Shown: in pieces, positions 53,378 through 60,016 of the stretch
Layout: the number at the start of each line of letters is the position of its first letter
Numbering within the stretch: the stretch's first letter is position 1
DNA from: Streptomyces ureilyticus
GTDB lineage: Bacteria > Actinomycetota > Actinomycetes > Streptomycetales > Streptomycetaceae
DNA length: 60,016 nucleotides
Direction of reading: 5' to 3'
Assembly (NCBI RefSeq): GCF_011045025.1
Contig: NZ_JAAKZX010000033.1
Coordinates: 1-60,016 of the forward strand
Made by a program: the position numbers and the translations under genes
The notes under the pieces: model-generated
What the model saw: only the letters and a program-made list of their open reading frames with translations
Databases searched by the model: none
Told to the model about the DNA's origin: nothing

Positions 53378-53968
53378 ATGGGGCTCTTGGACATCCTGCT
53401 GGGCCGCAGCAAGCCGGTGGCACCCGACCTCGACCAGCTCTTCGCGCTGCCGTCGGCCGCGGTCACCCTGGAGGCGGCGGCCGGCTTCACGCCGACCGGG
53501 CACGGCTCGGTGTGCTTCGCGACGGTCGAAGGGGCGGCTTTCGAGGACGTACGCCAGGAAGTGCGGGCGCTGCTGGACGCGGATGCCGAGCGGACGGGGC
53601 CTCCGGTGGAGGTGAGCCGGGACTCGTACGGGTATACGTGGCTGGTCTCGCGGCGGTCGCCGGAGGACCTGCCCGCGCTGGTGGGTGATCTGCACGCGGT
53701 GAACAGTGCGCTGGAAGGCAGCGGCTTCGGGCCGCAGTTGCTGTGCTCGGTGGTCGGCTTCCGAAGCGGGGGCGATGAGCGGCGGCCGCTCGGGCTTGTC
53801 TACCTCTACAAGCGGGGCAGCTTCTACGTTTTCGCGCCGCTCCCCGGGGGCGGGGAACGGCGCGGCAACGCCTTGGAGTTGCAGGTCAGGGCCGTACTCG
53901 CGAACGACCTGCGGTTGGAGCCGGATCTGAGCCGGTGGTTTCCTGTCTGGGGTGCGCCGGGGCTCTGA
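53378..53968 (+). CDS. pspAB: PspA-associated protein PspAB
   Basis: 196 residues from ATG 53378. MGLLDILLGRSKPV opening, a beta-rich core (VEVSRDSYGYTWLVSRR, LLCSVVGFR, VYLYKRGSFYVFAPLPGG) and final DLSRWFPVWG match PspAB. Downstream of htpX and co-translated with it in many actinobacteria. Function poorly known. Confidence 0.85.
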   Translation: MGLLDILLGRSKPVAPDLDQLFALPSAAVTLEAAAGFTPTGHGSVCFATVEGAAFEDVRQEVRALLDADAERTGPPVEVSRDSYGYTWLVSRRSPEDLPALVGDLHAVNSALEGSGFGPQLLCSVVGFRSGGDERRPLGLVYLYKRGSFYVFAPLPGGGERRGNALELQVRAVLANDLRLEPDLSRWFPVWGAPGL

Positions 53969-54006
53969 GCGCCGGCTTGAACGGCACCCCGCCCACCCCG
54001 GAGGCG

Positions 54007-54315
54007 TCAGCGGGCGTAACGCATCAGGGCCCGCACCATGTGGCACGTCGTGTCCGACGGCGGGTGGACGCCGATGAGTTCGGCCGTGCTGCGGATCTTC
54101 TCGTTACGGGCCTGGTTGGGCAGGTAGACACCGGAGTCCAGCAAAGCGATGGCGAGCCGCATCGCCTTGAGGCGCCGGTTGTGCGTGATGTACCAGTCAC
54201 GCGGACGCCCCGGCGGGAGCGGCCGCTTCTCGACGGGCTCGTACGGCAGGTCCAGCGGAACCGGCCTCTTGGCTGTGGACTGCGTGGGCAGCGGGAAGAG
54301 TGCGGCAGCGGGCAC
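54007..54315 (-). CDS. Conserved actinobacterial hypothetical protein
   Basis: 102 residues from GTG 54315, 6 nt after AGGAGG, which decides against the ATG codons at 54321 and 54396. Opening PAAALFPLPTQSTAKRPVPL, a middle LPPGRPRDWYITHNRRLKAM and a helical end (RLAIALLDSGVYLPNQARN, RSTAELIGVHPPSDTTCHMVRAL). Basic and cytoplasmic, possibly nucleic-acid-binding. Not recognised. Confidence 0.75.
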   Translation of the reverse strand: MPAAALFPLPTQSTAKRPVPLDLPYEPVEKRPLPPGRPRDWYITHNRRLKAMRLAIALLDSGVYLPNQARNEKIRSTAELIGVHPPSDTTCHMVRALMRYAR

Positions 54316-54721
54316 GAGCATCCTCCTGTCGCGGTCAGGGAGCCGTCCGTCGGCGCCCTCGAACACTGCTACCAGTTTACTGCCCGCCACTGACATCGAG
54401 ACACTTCACAGAGGTCGCGAAAAGCCGCCAAAAGCCCAGGTGAACAAGGAAATTGGCAGAGTGTCACGCGAGGTCCGCGAGGTGCGCGTGAGGCGGCGTC
54501 AAATTCGAACAAAGCCATCGCCGGCGTGCGCACGGAGGGCGGCGCCCCTTGCCCGGACCGCGCTCGACCAGGAGAGGAATTACTCAACTTCCTTTGTGAT
54601 CTAAGCCACTTGAGTGACTCGTGTTAACCGTCGAGTAACTGTGTTCGGTATCTCGTACATAGCGGCGTACTCCCCGTTCCCGACCGGTCGCCGCCAGGGC
54701 ACCGGAGACAGGAGGCGCACC
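54316..54721. other. Intergenic region before the secreted barrel gene
   Basis: 406 bp. Holds the promoter of the small minus-strand gene and that of the secreted protein. Around 54623-54645 TTAAC and GTAAC are spaced by 6 nt (reminiscent of GlnR half-sites but without the GaAAC boxes). No other gene or hairpin seen. Confidence 0.4.
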
Positions 54722-55366
54722 ATGCCGCGTACATCGCGCAAGAGAACGCTCGACCCCAAGAAGAAGCTCGCGTTGCTGGTGAGCGCCGTGGCGGTCGCCG
54801 GAGGCGGGGCCTTCGCACTGGCGGCCACCTCGAACGCCGCGCCGGCCGGTCAGGCGCAGTCCTCGGCGGTCTGCGAGGGGCTGGCCACGGCGCTCGGGAA
54901 CAACGAGAAGTTCATCGAGGGACAGCGCGCCAACCCTGACGCACAGTCCGAGGCCCGGATCGCCAACCGGGAGGCGGTCATCGCGGAGATCGAGCGCAAG
55001 CAGGAGGCCTCCGGCTGCACGCCCGGGGAGTCGGCTCAGGACACCCCGGCCGAGCAGCCGGCCTCGGCTCCCGCGGACACCTCCGGCGACGCGACGGGGG
55101 TCGCCGACGGAGAGGGCGGTGAGCAGGTCTGCACGGGTTCGACCGTCACACTCTCCGGCGAGGCGGGCGCCCCGGCCGCGTCCAGCAACCAGTTCCCAGT
55201 CGGCACCCAGCTGAAGGTCACCAACCTGGACAACAACAAGTCCACCACAGTGGAGGTCACTTCGACCTCCGGCAGCTGCGCCCTGCTCAACGACGCGGCG
55301 TTCGAGCAGGTCCGCGAGCCCGGCAAATTCCTGATCCGTCGGGCGCTGATCGAGAAGGTGGGATGA
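54722..55366 (+). CDS. Secreted protein with RlpA-like double-psi beta-barrel
   Basis: 214 residues from ATG 54722 with AGGAGG upstream. A basic N terminus and hydrophobic stretch (residues ~15-33, ending AATSNAAPA) form a Sec signal. A helical, Ala/Glu-rich linker with repeated Pro/Ser/Ala follows, then a C-terminal beta-barrel: VCTGSTVTLSGEAG, FPVGTQLKVTNLDNNKSTTV, GSCALLNDAAFEQV. This resembles RlpA/expansin-type barrels that bind peptidoglycan. Exported; role in cell wall likely, unproven. Confidence 0.75.
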   Translation: MPRTSRKRTLDPKKKLALLVSAVAVAGGGAFALAATSNAAPAGQAQSSAVCEGLATALGNNEKFIEGQRANPDAQSEARIANREAVIAEIERKQEASGCTPGESAQDTPAEQPASAPADTSGDATGVADGEGGEQVCTGSTVTLSGEAGAPAASSNQFPVGTQLKVTNLDNNKSTTVEVTSTSGSCALLNDAAFEQVREPGKFLIRRALIEKVG

Positions 55367-55384
55367 GGCTCGGCCGCCGAGGAG

Positions 55385-56239
55385 TCAGCCGCCGAGGAAA
55401 TCGGTGAGGCGGCGGACCAGTTCGGCGGGTGCGGACTGCGGCAGCGCGTGATGCGAGATGCGAGGCAGTACGCCCGTTTCCACGCGCGGCAACAGCCCGC
55501 CTGCCCGCGCCGCCACGTCGCGCGCGTCATGAGTCCTGCTGTTCCCGGCCAGGCACAGCAGGACCGGCACCTCCAAGCCCCGCAGCGCGTCCGGCTTCGG
55601 ACGAGGTCCGGTCACCGGCTTCACGGAGGGGAAGCCGGCGGCCGCCTCCTGGAGGTGGAGCCAGTCGGGGTCGAGGGGCACTCCCCCGCTCTCCCACTCC
55701 AGGAAGGCGCGGACACGATGAGGTGCGGGACGCAGCAGCATGGGCAGGGCGTGCAGCAGATACGCCGCCTTGAACCCGGCGAAGCACTGGGTCGGGTCCA
55801 GAAGGAACAGGCGACGCACCCGGGCAGGGGCAAGCAGCGCGTACTGCAGGGCGATCCAGCCGCCGTACGAGTGCCCGCCCATGTCCGCCGCCTCGACACC
55901 GAGGCGGTCCAGGAGCGCGTCCAGCCAGGCGGACAGGTCGGCGACCGTACGGGGGTGACGGTCGCCGGCCGGTTCGCTGCGGCCGGGGGCGCCGATCAGG
56001 TCGACGGCGAGGACGCGGCGGTTACGTGCGAGGTCGGCGGCTTGGGCGTACCAGGAGGCGGAGGTCGCACCTCCGCCTCCTGGCAGGAGGAGAAGCGGGG
56101 GCGCATCAGGCGGTCCACAGGCGTTGACGTACGTCGTACCGAACGGCGTGGAGACGCGGATCGCCTCCCGTTCCGCGGGCCATTTGGCCATGACCTTGTC
56201 GTAGGCCGACTGAAAGGCGTCACTGTCATACGCACTCAT
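55385..56239 (-). CDS. Alpha/beta hydrolase
   Basis: 284 residues from ATG 56239 with GGAGGG upstream. Alpha/beta fold with oxyanion LLLPGGGGATSASWY, nucleophile Ser in MGGHSYGGWIALQYA, acid in LEVPVLLCLAGNSRTHDA and His in RISHHALPQSAP. Divergent from a MarR regulator across a palindromic operator, so it is probably repressed by it. Substrate unknown; hydrolases paired with MarR proteins often act on aromatic or drug-like compounds. Confidence 0.9.
   Translation of the reverse strand: MSAYDSDAFQSAYDKVMAKWPAEREAIRVSTPFGTTYVNACGPPDAPPLLLLPGGGGATSASWYAQAADLARNRRVLAVDLIGAPGRSEPAGDRHPRTVADLSAWLDALLDRLGVEAADMGGHSYGGWIALQYALLAPARVRRLFLLDPTQCFAGFKAAYLLHALPMLLRPAPHRVRAFLEWESGGVPLDPDWLHLQEAAAGFPSVKPVTGPRPKPDALRGLEVPVLLCLAGNSRTHDARDVAARAGGLLPRVETGVLPRISHHALPQSAPAELVRRLTDFLGG
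56051..56083. repeat. Perfect 15-bp hairpin inside the hydrolase coding sequence
   Basis: CCAGGAGGCGGAGGT (56051-56065), loop CGC, then the exact complement (56069-56083). It encodes the oxyanion-loop region (PGGGGATSAS). Such strength within coding sequence is unusual. Confidence 0.7.
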
Positions 56240-56254
56240 GGAGCCCTCCCGTAT

Positions 56255-56288
56255 TATCTCGCCGAGCGAGATATTCGACGAGCGAGAT
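56255..56288. promoter_or_regulatory. MarR operator between hydrolase and regulator genes
   Basis: Perfect palindrome TATCTCGC-CGA-GCGAGATA at 56255-56273, plus an extra half-site GCGAGAT at 56282-56288. Placed in the divergent promoter region, it is the probable MarR site for repression of both genes. Confidence 0.75.
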
Positions 56289-56306
56289 GATAGCCGGAGG
56301 CGGCGC

Positions 56307-56756
56307 GTGCGGAACCAGGGCCCCGAGATGGAGATCGTCCATCTCCTGCGAGCGGTGACGGTCGAACTCGGCCTGCACAGCGCCCGGTTCGCGAGCCACA
56401 ACGGCATGCACCCGACGGACGTACGCGCCCTGATCGAGCTCATGGATGCCTCCCGCGCCGACGAGGAGATGACGGCCGGGCGGCTCGGTACTGCGCTCGG
56501 GCTCAATTCGGCCGGGACCACTTCGCTGCTCGACCGGCTGGAGGGAGCCGGGCATGTGCGGCGGGTGCGGGGCCGGCAGGACCGGCGCAAGGTGGTCGTC
56601 GAGGTGGACGAGCGGGCGGTCGAACTGGGGTGGTCCTTCTTCGGGCCACTCATCGGGAAGGCAGTGGAGCTGCTCCAGAACTGTGACGAGCGGGAGCGGG
56701 AGGCGATCCGGGGCTTCCTGGAGGGAATGCGGGAGGCCTCGGCCGGGGGCGAGTGA
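56307..56756 (+). CDS. MarR-family regulator
   Basis: 149 residues from GTG 56307, 6 nt after GGAGG; a start at 56238 would overlap the hydrolase gene and the operator. Winged-helix core (LIELMDASRADEEMTAGRLG, TALGLNSAGTTSLLDRLEGA, wing RRVRGRQDRRKVVVEV) with flanking dimerisation helices. Likely represses the divergent hydrolase and itself through the palindrome at 56255-56273, with an aromatic ligand as inducer (family knowledge). Confidence 0.9.
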   Translation: MRNQGPEMEIVHLLRAVTVELGLHSARFASHNGMHPTDVRALIELMDASRADEEMTAGRLGTALGLNSAGTTSLLDRLEGAGHVRRVRGRQDRRKVVVEVDERAVELGWSFFGPLIGKAVELLQNCDEREREAIRGFLEGMREASAGGE

Positions 56757-56859
56757 CGCTCCCGTACAGCCTTCGCTCTGCCTCCTCCGTTCCCGTACTC
56801 CCTCGTATACGACGGAGCCCACCCGCTCTCAGGGCGGGCGCCCAGCGCACAAGCACCAG

Positions 56860-56913
56860 GTAACACGGGCTTCACAGTCGGGCAATGATCGGGAAATCCC
56901 CTGTTGACAGGCT
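56860..56913 (+). promoter_or_regulatory. GlnR binding site of glnII
   Basis: Pentamers with 6-nt spacing: GTAAC (56860-56864), TTCAC (56871-56875), GCAAT (56882-56886), GAAAT (56893-56897). More degenerate than the glnA site but with the same geometry. CAGGCT at 56908-56913, 10 nt after the last box as in glnA, is a possible -10. GlnR control of glnII is established in S. coelicolor. Confidence 0.75.
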
Positions 56914-57024
56914 GCGGTCACCCCCGCGGCACCCCTGTGCCGCACTCCGCGGCGCCCCAGTGCCGCAGCGCCGCGCGCCCGTGACGACCGAGCGCTATAA
57001 GACCCACCCCGAAGGATGTGGCCC

Positions 57025-58053
57025 GTGACCTTCAAGGCTGAGTACATCTGGATCGACGGCACCGAGCCGACGGCCAAGCTGCGTTCCAAGACGAAGATTC
57101 TGGCCGATGACGCCAAGGGCGAAGCGCTGCCGATCTGGGGCTTCGACGGGTCCTCCACGAACCAGGCCGAGGGCCACGCCTCCGACCGCGTGCTGAAGCC
57201 GGTCGCCACCTTCCCGGACCCGATCCGCGGCGGCGACGACGTGCTCGTCATGTGCGAGGTCCTCAACATCGACATGACGCCGCACGAGTCCAACACCCGT
57301 GCCGCGCTCACCGAGGTCGCGGAGAAGTTCGCCGCGCAGGAGCCGATCTTCGGCATCGAGCAGGAGTACACCTTCTTCAAGGGCTCGCGCCCGCTCGGCT
57401 TCCCTGAGGGCGGCTTCCCGGCCGCGCAGGGTGGCTACTACTGCGGTGTCGGCTCGGACGAGATCTTCGGCCGTGACGTCGTCGAGGCGCACCTGGACAA
57501 CTGCCTGAAGGCGGGCCTGGGCATCTCCGGCATCAACGCCGAGGTCATGCCCGGCCAGTGGGAGTTCCAGGTCGGCCCGCTCTCCCCGCTCGAGGTCGCC
57601 GACCAGCTGTGGCTGGCCCGCTGGCTGCTGTACCGCACCGCCGAGGACTTCGGCGTCTCCGCGACGCTGGACCCGAAGCCGGTGAAGGGCGACTGGAACG
57701 GCGCGGGCGCGCACACCAACTTCTCCACGAAGGCGATGCGCGAGGGCTACGACGCGATCATCACCGCCTGCGAGTCGCTCGGTGAGGGCTCCAAGCCGCT
57801 CGACCACGTCAAGAACTACGGCGCCGGCATCGACGACCGCCTGACCGGTCTGCACGAGACGGCCCCGTGGAACGAGTACAGCTACGGCGTCTCCAACCGT
57901 GGCGCCTCGGTCCGTATCCCGTGGCAGGTCGAGAAGGACGGCAAGGGCTACATCGAGGACCGCCGCCCGAACGCGAACGTCGACCCGTACGTCGTGACGC
58001 GTCTGATCGTCGACACCTGCTGCACGGCGCTGGACAAGGCCGGCCAGGTCTGA
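57025..58053 (+). CDS. glnII: Glutamine synthetase type II
   Basis: 342 residues from GTG 57025 after AAGGAT; eukaryote-like octameric/decameric GSII length. Motifs: GFDGSSTNQAEGHASD, EQEYTFFKG, GINAEVMPGQWEFQVGP, WNGAGAHTNFSTKAMR and the ATP-grasp end NRGASVRIP. Second, heat-labile glutamine synthetase, also GlnR-activated. No adenylylation site, unlike glnA. Confidence 0.97.
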   Translation: MTFKAEYIWIDGTEPTAKLRSKTKILADDAKGEALPIWGFDGSSTNQAEGHASDRVLKPVATFPDPIRGGDDVLVMCEVLNIDMTPHESNTRAALTEVAEKFAAQEPIFGIEQEYTFFKGSRPLGFPEGGFPAAQGGYYCGVGSDEIFGRDVVEAHLDNCLKAGLGISGINAEVMPGQWEFQVGPLSPLEVADQLWLARWLLYRTAEDFGVSATLDPKPVKGDWNGAGAHTNFSTKAMREGYDAIITACESLGEGSKPLDHVKNYGAGIDDRLTGLHETAPWNEYSYGVSNRGASVRIPWQVEKDGKGYIEDRRPNANVDPYVVTRLIVDTCCTALDKAGQV

Positions 58054-58113
58054 GCCGTACAACTCGGCTCCGTACCAACGCAGCGCCGTACCAACGCAGT
58101 TTCGTACGACTCC

Positions 58114-58153
58114 GTGAGGGGGCGTCCATCACAAACGGTGGGCGCCCCCTCAC
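58114..58153 (+). terminator. glnII terminator
   Basis: Arms GTGAGGGGGCG (58114-58124) and CGCCCCCTCAC (58143-58153); the preceding 30 bp contain CGTACCAACGCAG twice. Confidence 0.75.
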
Positions 58154-58184
58154 CGTTGTCGGCTTCATCTGTTTCAATTGGCCC

Positions 58185-58307
58185 ATGGCCAGCCCTCAGA
58201 AGCACCCCGCGACAGGTCGCCACGACCTCGAGCCCTTCTGGCCTTCCCGTCAGCACCACGACTACGACCGTGAGTGTTGCCGCGCGCTGACCGCGCCGGC
58301 CCGCTGA
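58185..58307 (+). CDS. 40-residue hypothetical peptide
   Basis: ATG 58185 to stop 58307. Sequence ASPQKHPATGRHDLEPFWPS then RQHHDYDRECCRAL: Pro/His/aromatic-rich with adjacent cysteines, unlike its reading-frame shadows. No ribosome site; TTCAAT lies 6-7 nt upstream. Coding status uncertain. Confidence 0.4.
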   Translation: MASPQKHPATGRHDLEPFWPSRQHHDYDRECCRALTAPAR

Positions 58308-58388
58308 CGCCGCACCTCCACGGCCCTGGGCCCGCGCGACACGACGTACGTCCTCGTCGAACCTCTCGCGCGAAAGAGCTGACCTCTC

Positions 58389-58898
58389 ATGGCGAACACC
58401 CGTTACTTCCCGTCCGCGGATGTCGCGGACCTCCTGCCGCCGGGCACCACCCTGCTGCCCGCTCCCCCGCACACCCTGCCCAAGCTGCCGGGCCGACCGC
58501 CCATGGTCGGCTACCTGGTACTCGTACCGGCCGACCAGCAGCCCGCCCTGCCGCCGTTCACGGCCCCGGACGACACCCCGGACCGCGAAGAACCGGAGGG
58601 CGGCGACTCCCCCGTACGCGTCGACACCACGCGGCGTACCGCCGAGGTCGACGGGCGGCCGCTCGATCTCACCTACCTGGAGTTCGAGCTGCTCGCGCAC
58701 CTCGTGGCGCATCCGCACCGGGTGCACACCCGCGATCAGTTGGTGACCACGGTCTGGGGCTACGGGCATGTGGGCGACGGCCGGACCGTGGATGTCCACA
58801 TCGCCCGGCTGCGCCGCAAGCTCGGTGCGGAGCACCGGGGGACGATCCGGACGGTACGACGCGTGGGGTACAAGTACGTTCCGCCGACCGGGCGTTGA
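58389..58898 (+). CDS. Orphan winged-helix DNA-binding protein (OmpR type, no receiver)
   Basis: 169 residues from ATG 58389. The N-terminal ~75 residues have no recognised receiver; the C-terminal half is an OmpR-like trans_reg_C domain (EVDGRPLDLTYLEFELLAHL, RVHTRDQLVTTVWGYGHVGD, RLRRKLG, IRTVRRVGYKYV). A response-regulator effector domain without a phospho-receiver; may act as a constitutive or partner-dependent regulator. Located after glnII, so a nitrogen link is possible but unproven. Confidence 0.85.
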   Translation: MANTRYFPSADVADLLPPGTTLLPAPPHTLPKLPGRPPMVGYLVLVPADQQPALPPFTAPDDTPDREEPEGGDSPVRVDTTRRTAEVDGRPLDLTYLEFELLAHLVAHPHRVHTRDQLVTTVWGYGHVGDGRTVDVHIARLRRKLGAEHRGTIRTVRRVGYKYVPPTGR

Positions 58899-58970
58899 CC
58901 GTCGAGTAGCCGCTCTTCTGTCGGCAGAATCCCGTTCCGTCCCGCGCCGCGACCGTGCAGAGTCGAAGGC

Positions 58971-59996
58971 ATGAGACTTCTGATGCTGGGCGGTACGGAT
59001 TTCGTGGGACGGGCCGTCGTCGAGGCCGCGCTCGCTCGCGGGTGGGACGTGACCGTTCTGAACCGGGGAAGCCACGAGCCTCCGGCCGGGGCGCGGTCGC
59101 TGCTCGGCGACCGCACCGCGCCCGACGGGCTCGCGGCGCTCGCGGAGGCCGAGGGCGACTGGGACGTCGTGATCGACACCTGGTCGTGGGCGCCGCGTGC
59201 CGTACGGGACGCGGCGCGGTTGCTGAAGGACCGCGCCGGCCGGTACGTCTACGTGTCCAGCTGCTCCGTGTACGCGTGGCCGCCTGCCGCCGGTTACACA
59301 GAGGACGCTCCCCCGGTGGAGGGCGCCTCGGCGGACGCGGAGCAGACCGACTACGCGCGGGACAAGCGCGGCGGTGAGCTCGCCGCCGTCGACGCCTTCG
59401 GCGAGGAGCGCTCCGTTCTCGTACGGGCCGGTCTGATCCTCGGCCCGTACGAGAACGTCGGCCGCTTGCCGTGGTGGCTGACCCGCATCGCCCGCGGCGG
59501 CCCCGTCCTCGCACCCGGCCCCCGTGATCTGCCGCTCCAGTACGTCGACGCCCGCGACCTCGCCGAGTGGGTACTCGGGGCGGCAGAACGGGAGTTGAGC
59601 GGCCCGTACAACCTCATCAGCCCGCAGGGGCATACGACGATGGAGGCACTCCTCGACGCCTGCGTGCAGGCAACGGGCGGCGACGCCGAACTCCGCTGGA
59701 CCGCCCCCGAGTTGATCCTCGACGCCGGCATCGAGCCCTGGACGCAGCTGCCGGTCTGGGTACTCCCGGAGAGCGAACTGCACGGCGCACTCCACAGCGC
59801 GGACGTGTCACGAGCCGTGGCGACAGGGCTCCACTGCCGCCCCGTCGAGGAGACGGTGACGGACACGTGGGCGTGGTTGCGGTCCCTCGGCGGGACGGCG
59901 CCTCAGCGCGCCGACCGACCGGAAAAGGGCCTCGACCCGGAGGTAGAGGCGAAGGTGCTGGCGAGTGGTGGGGGTGTACCTGGCAACACCCCCTGA
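58971..59996 (+). CDS. NAD-dependent epimerase/reductase
   Basis: 341 residues from ATG 58971, preceded by GAAGG. Extended SDR fold: GGTDFVGRAVVEAALARG nucleotide site, VLNRGSHEPP, VYVSSCSVYAWP with the catalytic Tyr, and Lys in YARDKRGGE. It resembles CSP41/isoflavone-reductase-like NAD-dependent reductases. Complete within the window; substrate unknown. Confidence 0.93.
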   Translation: MRLLMLGGTDFVGRAVVEAALARGWDVTVLNRGSHEPPAGARSLLGDRTAPDGLAALAEAEGDWDVVIDTWSWAPRAVRDAARLLKDRAGRYVYVSSCSVYAWPPAAGYTEDAPPVEGASADAEQTDYARDKRGGELAAVDAFGEERSVLVRAGLILGPYENVGRLPWWLTRIARGGPVLAPGPRDLPLQYVDARDLAEWVLGAAERELSGPYNLISPQGHTTMEALLDACVQATGGDAELRWTAPELILDAGIEPWTQLPVWVLPESELHGALHSADVSRAVATGLHCRPVEETVTDTWAWLRSLGGTAPQRADRPEKGLDPEVEAKVLASGGGVPGNTP

Positions 59997-60016
59997 TCGG
60001 CGCCCAACCCCCGTGC

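Noticed and set aside
56238..56306. Longer start for the MarR gene at 56238
   Set aside because: It would overlap the hydrolase start and the operator palindrome; GTG 56307 has GGAGG at 6 nt.
1..60016. tRNA/rRNA genes, insertion sequences, prophage
   Set aside because: I found no cloverleaf, rRNA or transposase-like sequence by reading; a short tRNA could still be missed without a scan.

Overview
The window is a GC-rich actinobacterial chromosome segment, almost certainly Streptomyces. Third codon positions are nearly all G/C and GTG starts are common. Gene content and order (pspA, cobUTS, pepA, lpdA, sucB, aceE, lipB, lipA, glnA, glnII) match my recollection of the core chromosome around SCO2165-SCO2215 of S. 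coelicolor; I had no database to confirm this. I see no rRNA, tRNA, CRISPR array, transposase or prophage genes.

Layout. 1-3.5 kb is accessory: the 3' part of a TPR-repeat gene coupled to a CHAT (caspase-like) protease, a small orphan gene, and an XRE/DUF5753 regulator with a DUF397 partner. 3.5-8.9 kb holds a sensor kinase, NarL-type regulator and RND exporter, all on the minus strand. 8.9-10.1 kb encodes PspA and PspAA; their relatives HtpX and PspAB lie at 52-54 kb. 10.4-17.7 kb holds a DUF3043 protein, two methyltransferases and three cobalamin lower-loop genes (cobU, cobT, cobS). 17.8-23.7 kb is a tightly coupled minus-strand operon: a secreted deacetylase resembling fungal Agd3, a PelF-like glycosyltransferase, a polytopic membrane protein and a spherulin-4 (Sph3-like) protein. 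I read it as a bacterial exopolysaccharide locus comparable to the fungal galactosaminogalactan cluster.

24-35.4 kb is central metabolism: leucyl aminopeptidase, E3 (lpdA), E2 (sucB), a GntR regulator and homodimeric pyruvate dehydrogenase E1 (aceE). A decayed P-type ATPase remnant and two small membrane-protein genes sit between the GntR gene and aceE. 35.6-43.8 kb holds DUF4240, SDR, WYL regulator, peptidoglycan amidase, MarP-like protease, GNAT, TIGR01777 epimerase and FAD oxidoreductase genes. 43.8-48.9 kb has an NsdA-like regulator, lipB, LysE exporter, CGNR regulator and lipA; LipB and LipA make the lipoyl cofactor needed by E2 at 27-29 kb. 49-60 kb is a nitrogen region with glnA and glnII, each preceded by a four-box GlnR site, plus HtpX/PspAB, a secreted barrel protein, a MarR/hydrolase pair with a palindromic operator, an orphan winged-helix protein and an epimerase.

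Noncoding structure is rich. Two families of dispersed intergenic repeats occur, one copy split by another repeat. There are several very long perfect terminator hairpins, a 15-bp triple tandem repeat before the CGNR gene, and a 17-bp palindrome in the aceE promoter. At least six genes have a TANNNT hexamer 6-7 nt before the start codon, the layout of leaderless transcripts; this fixes several starts. One methyltransferase appears to start at CTG.
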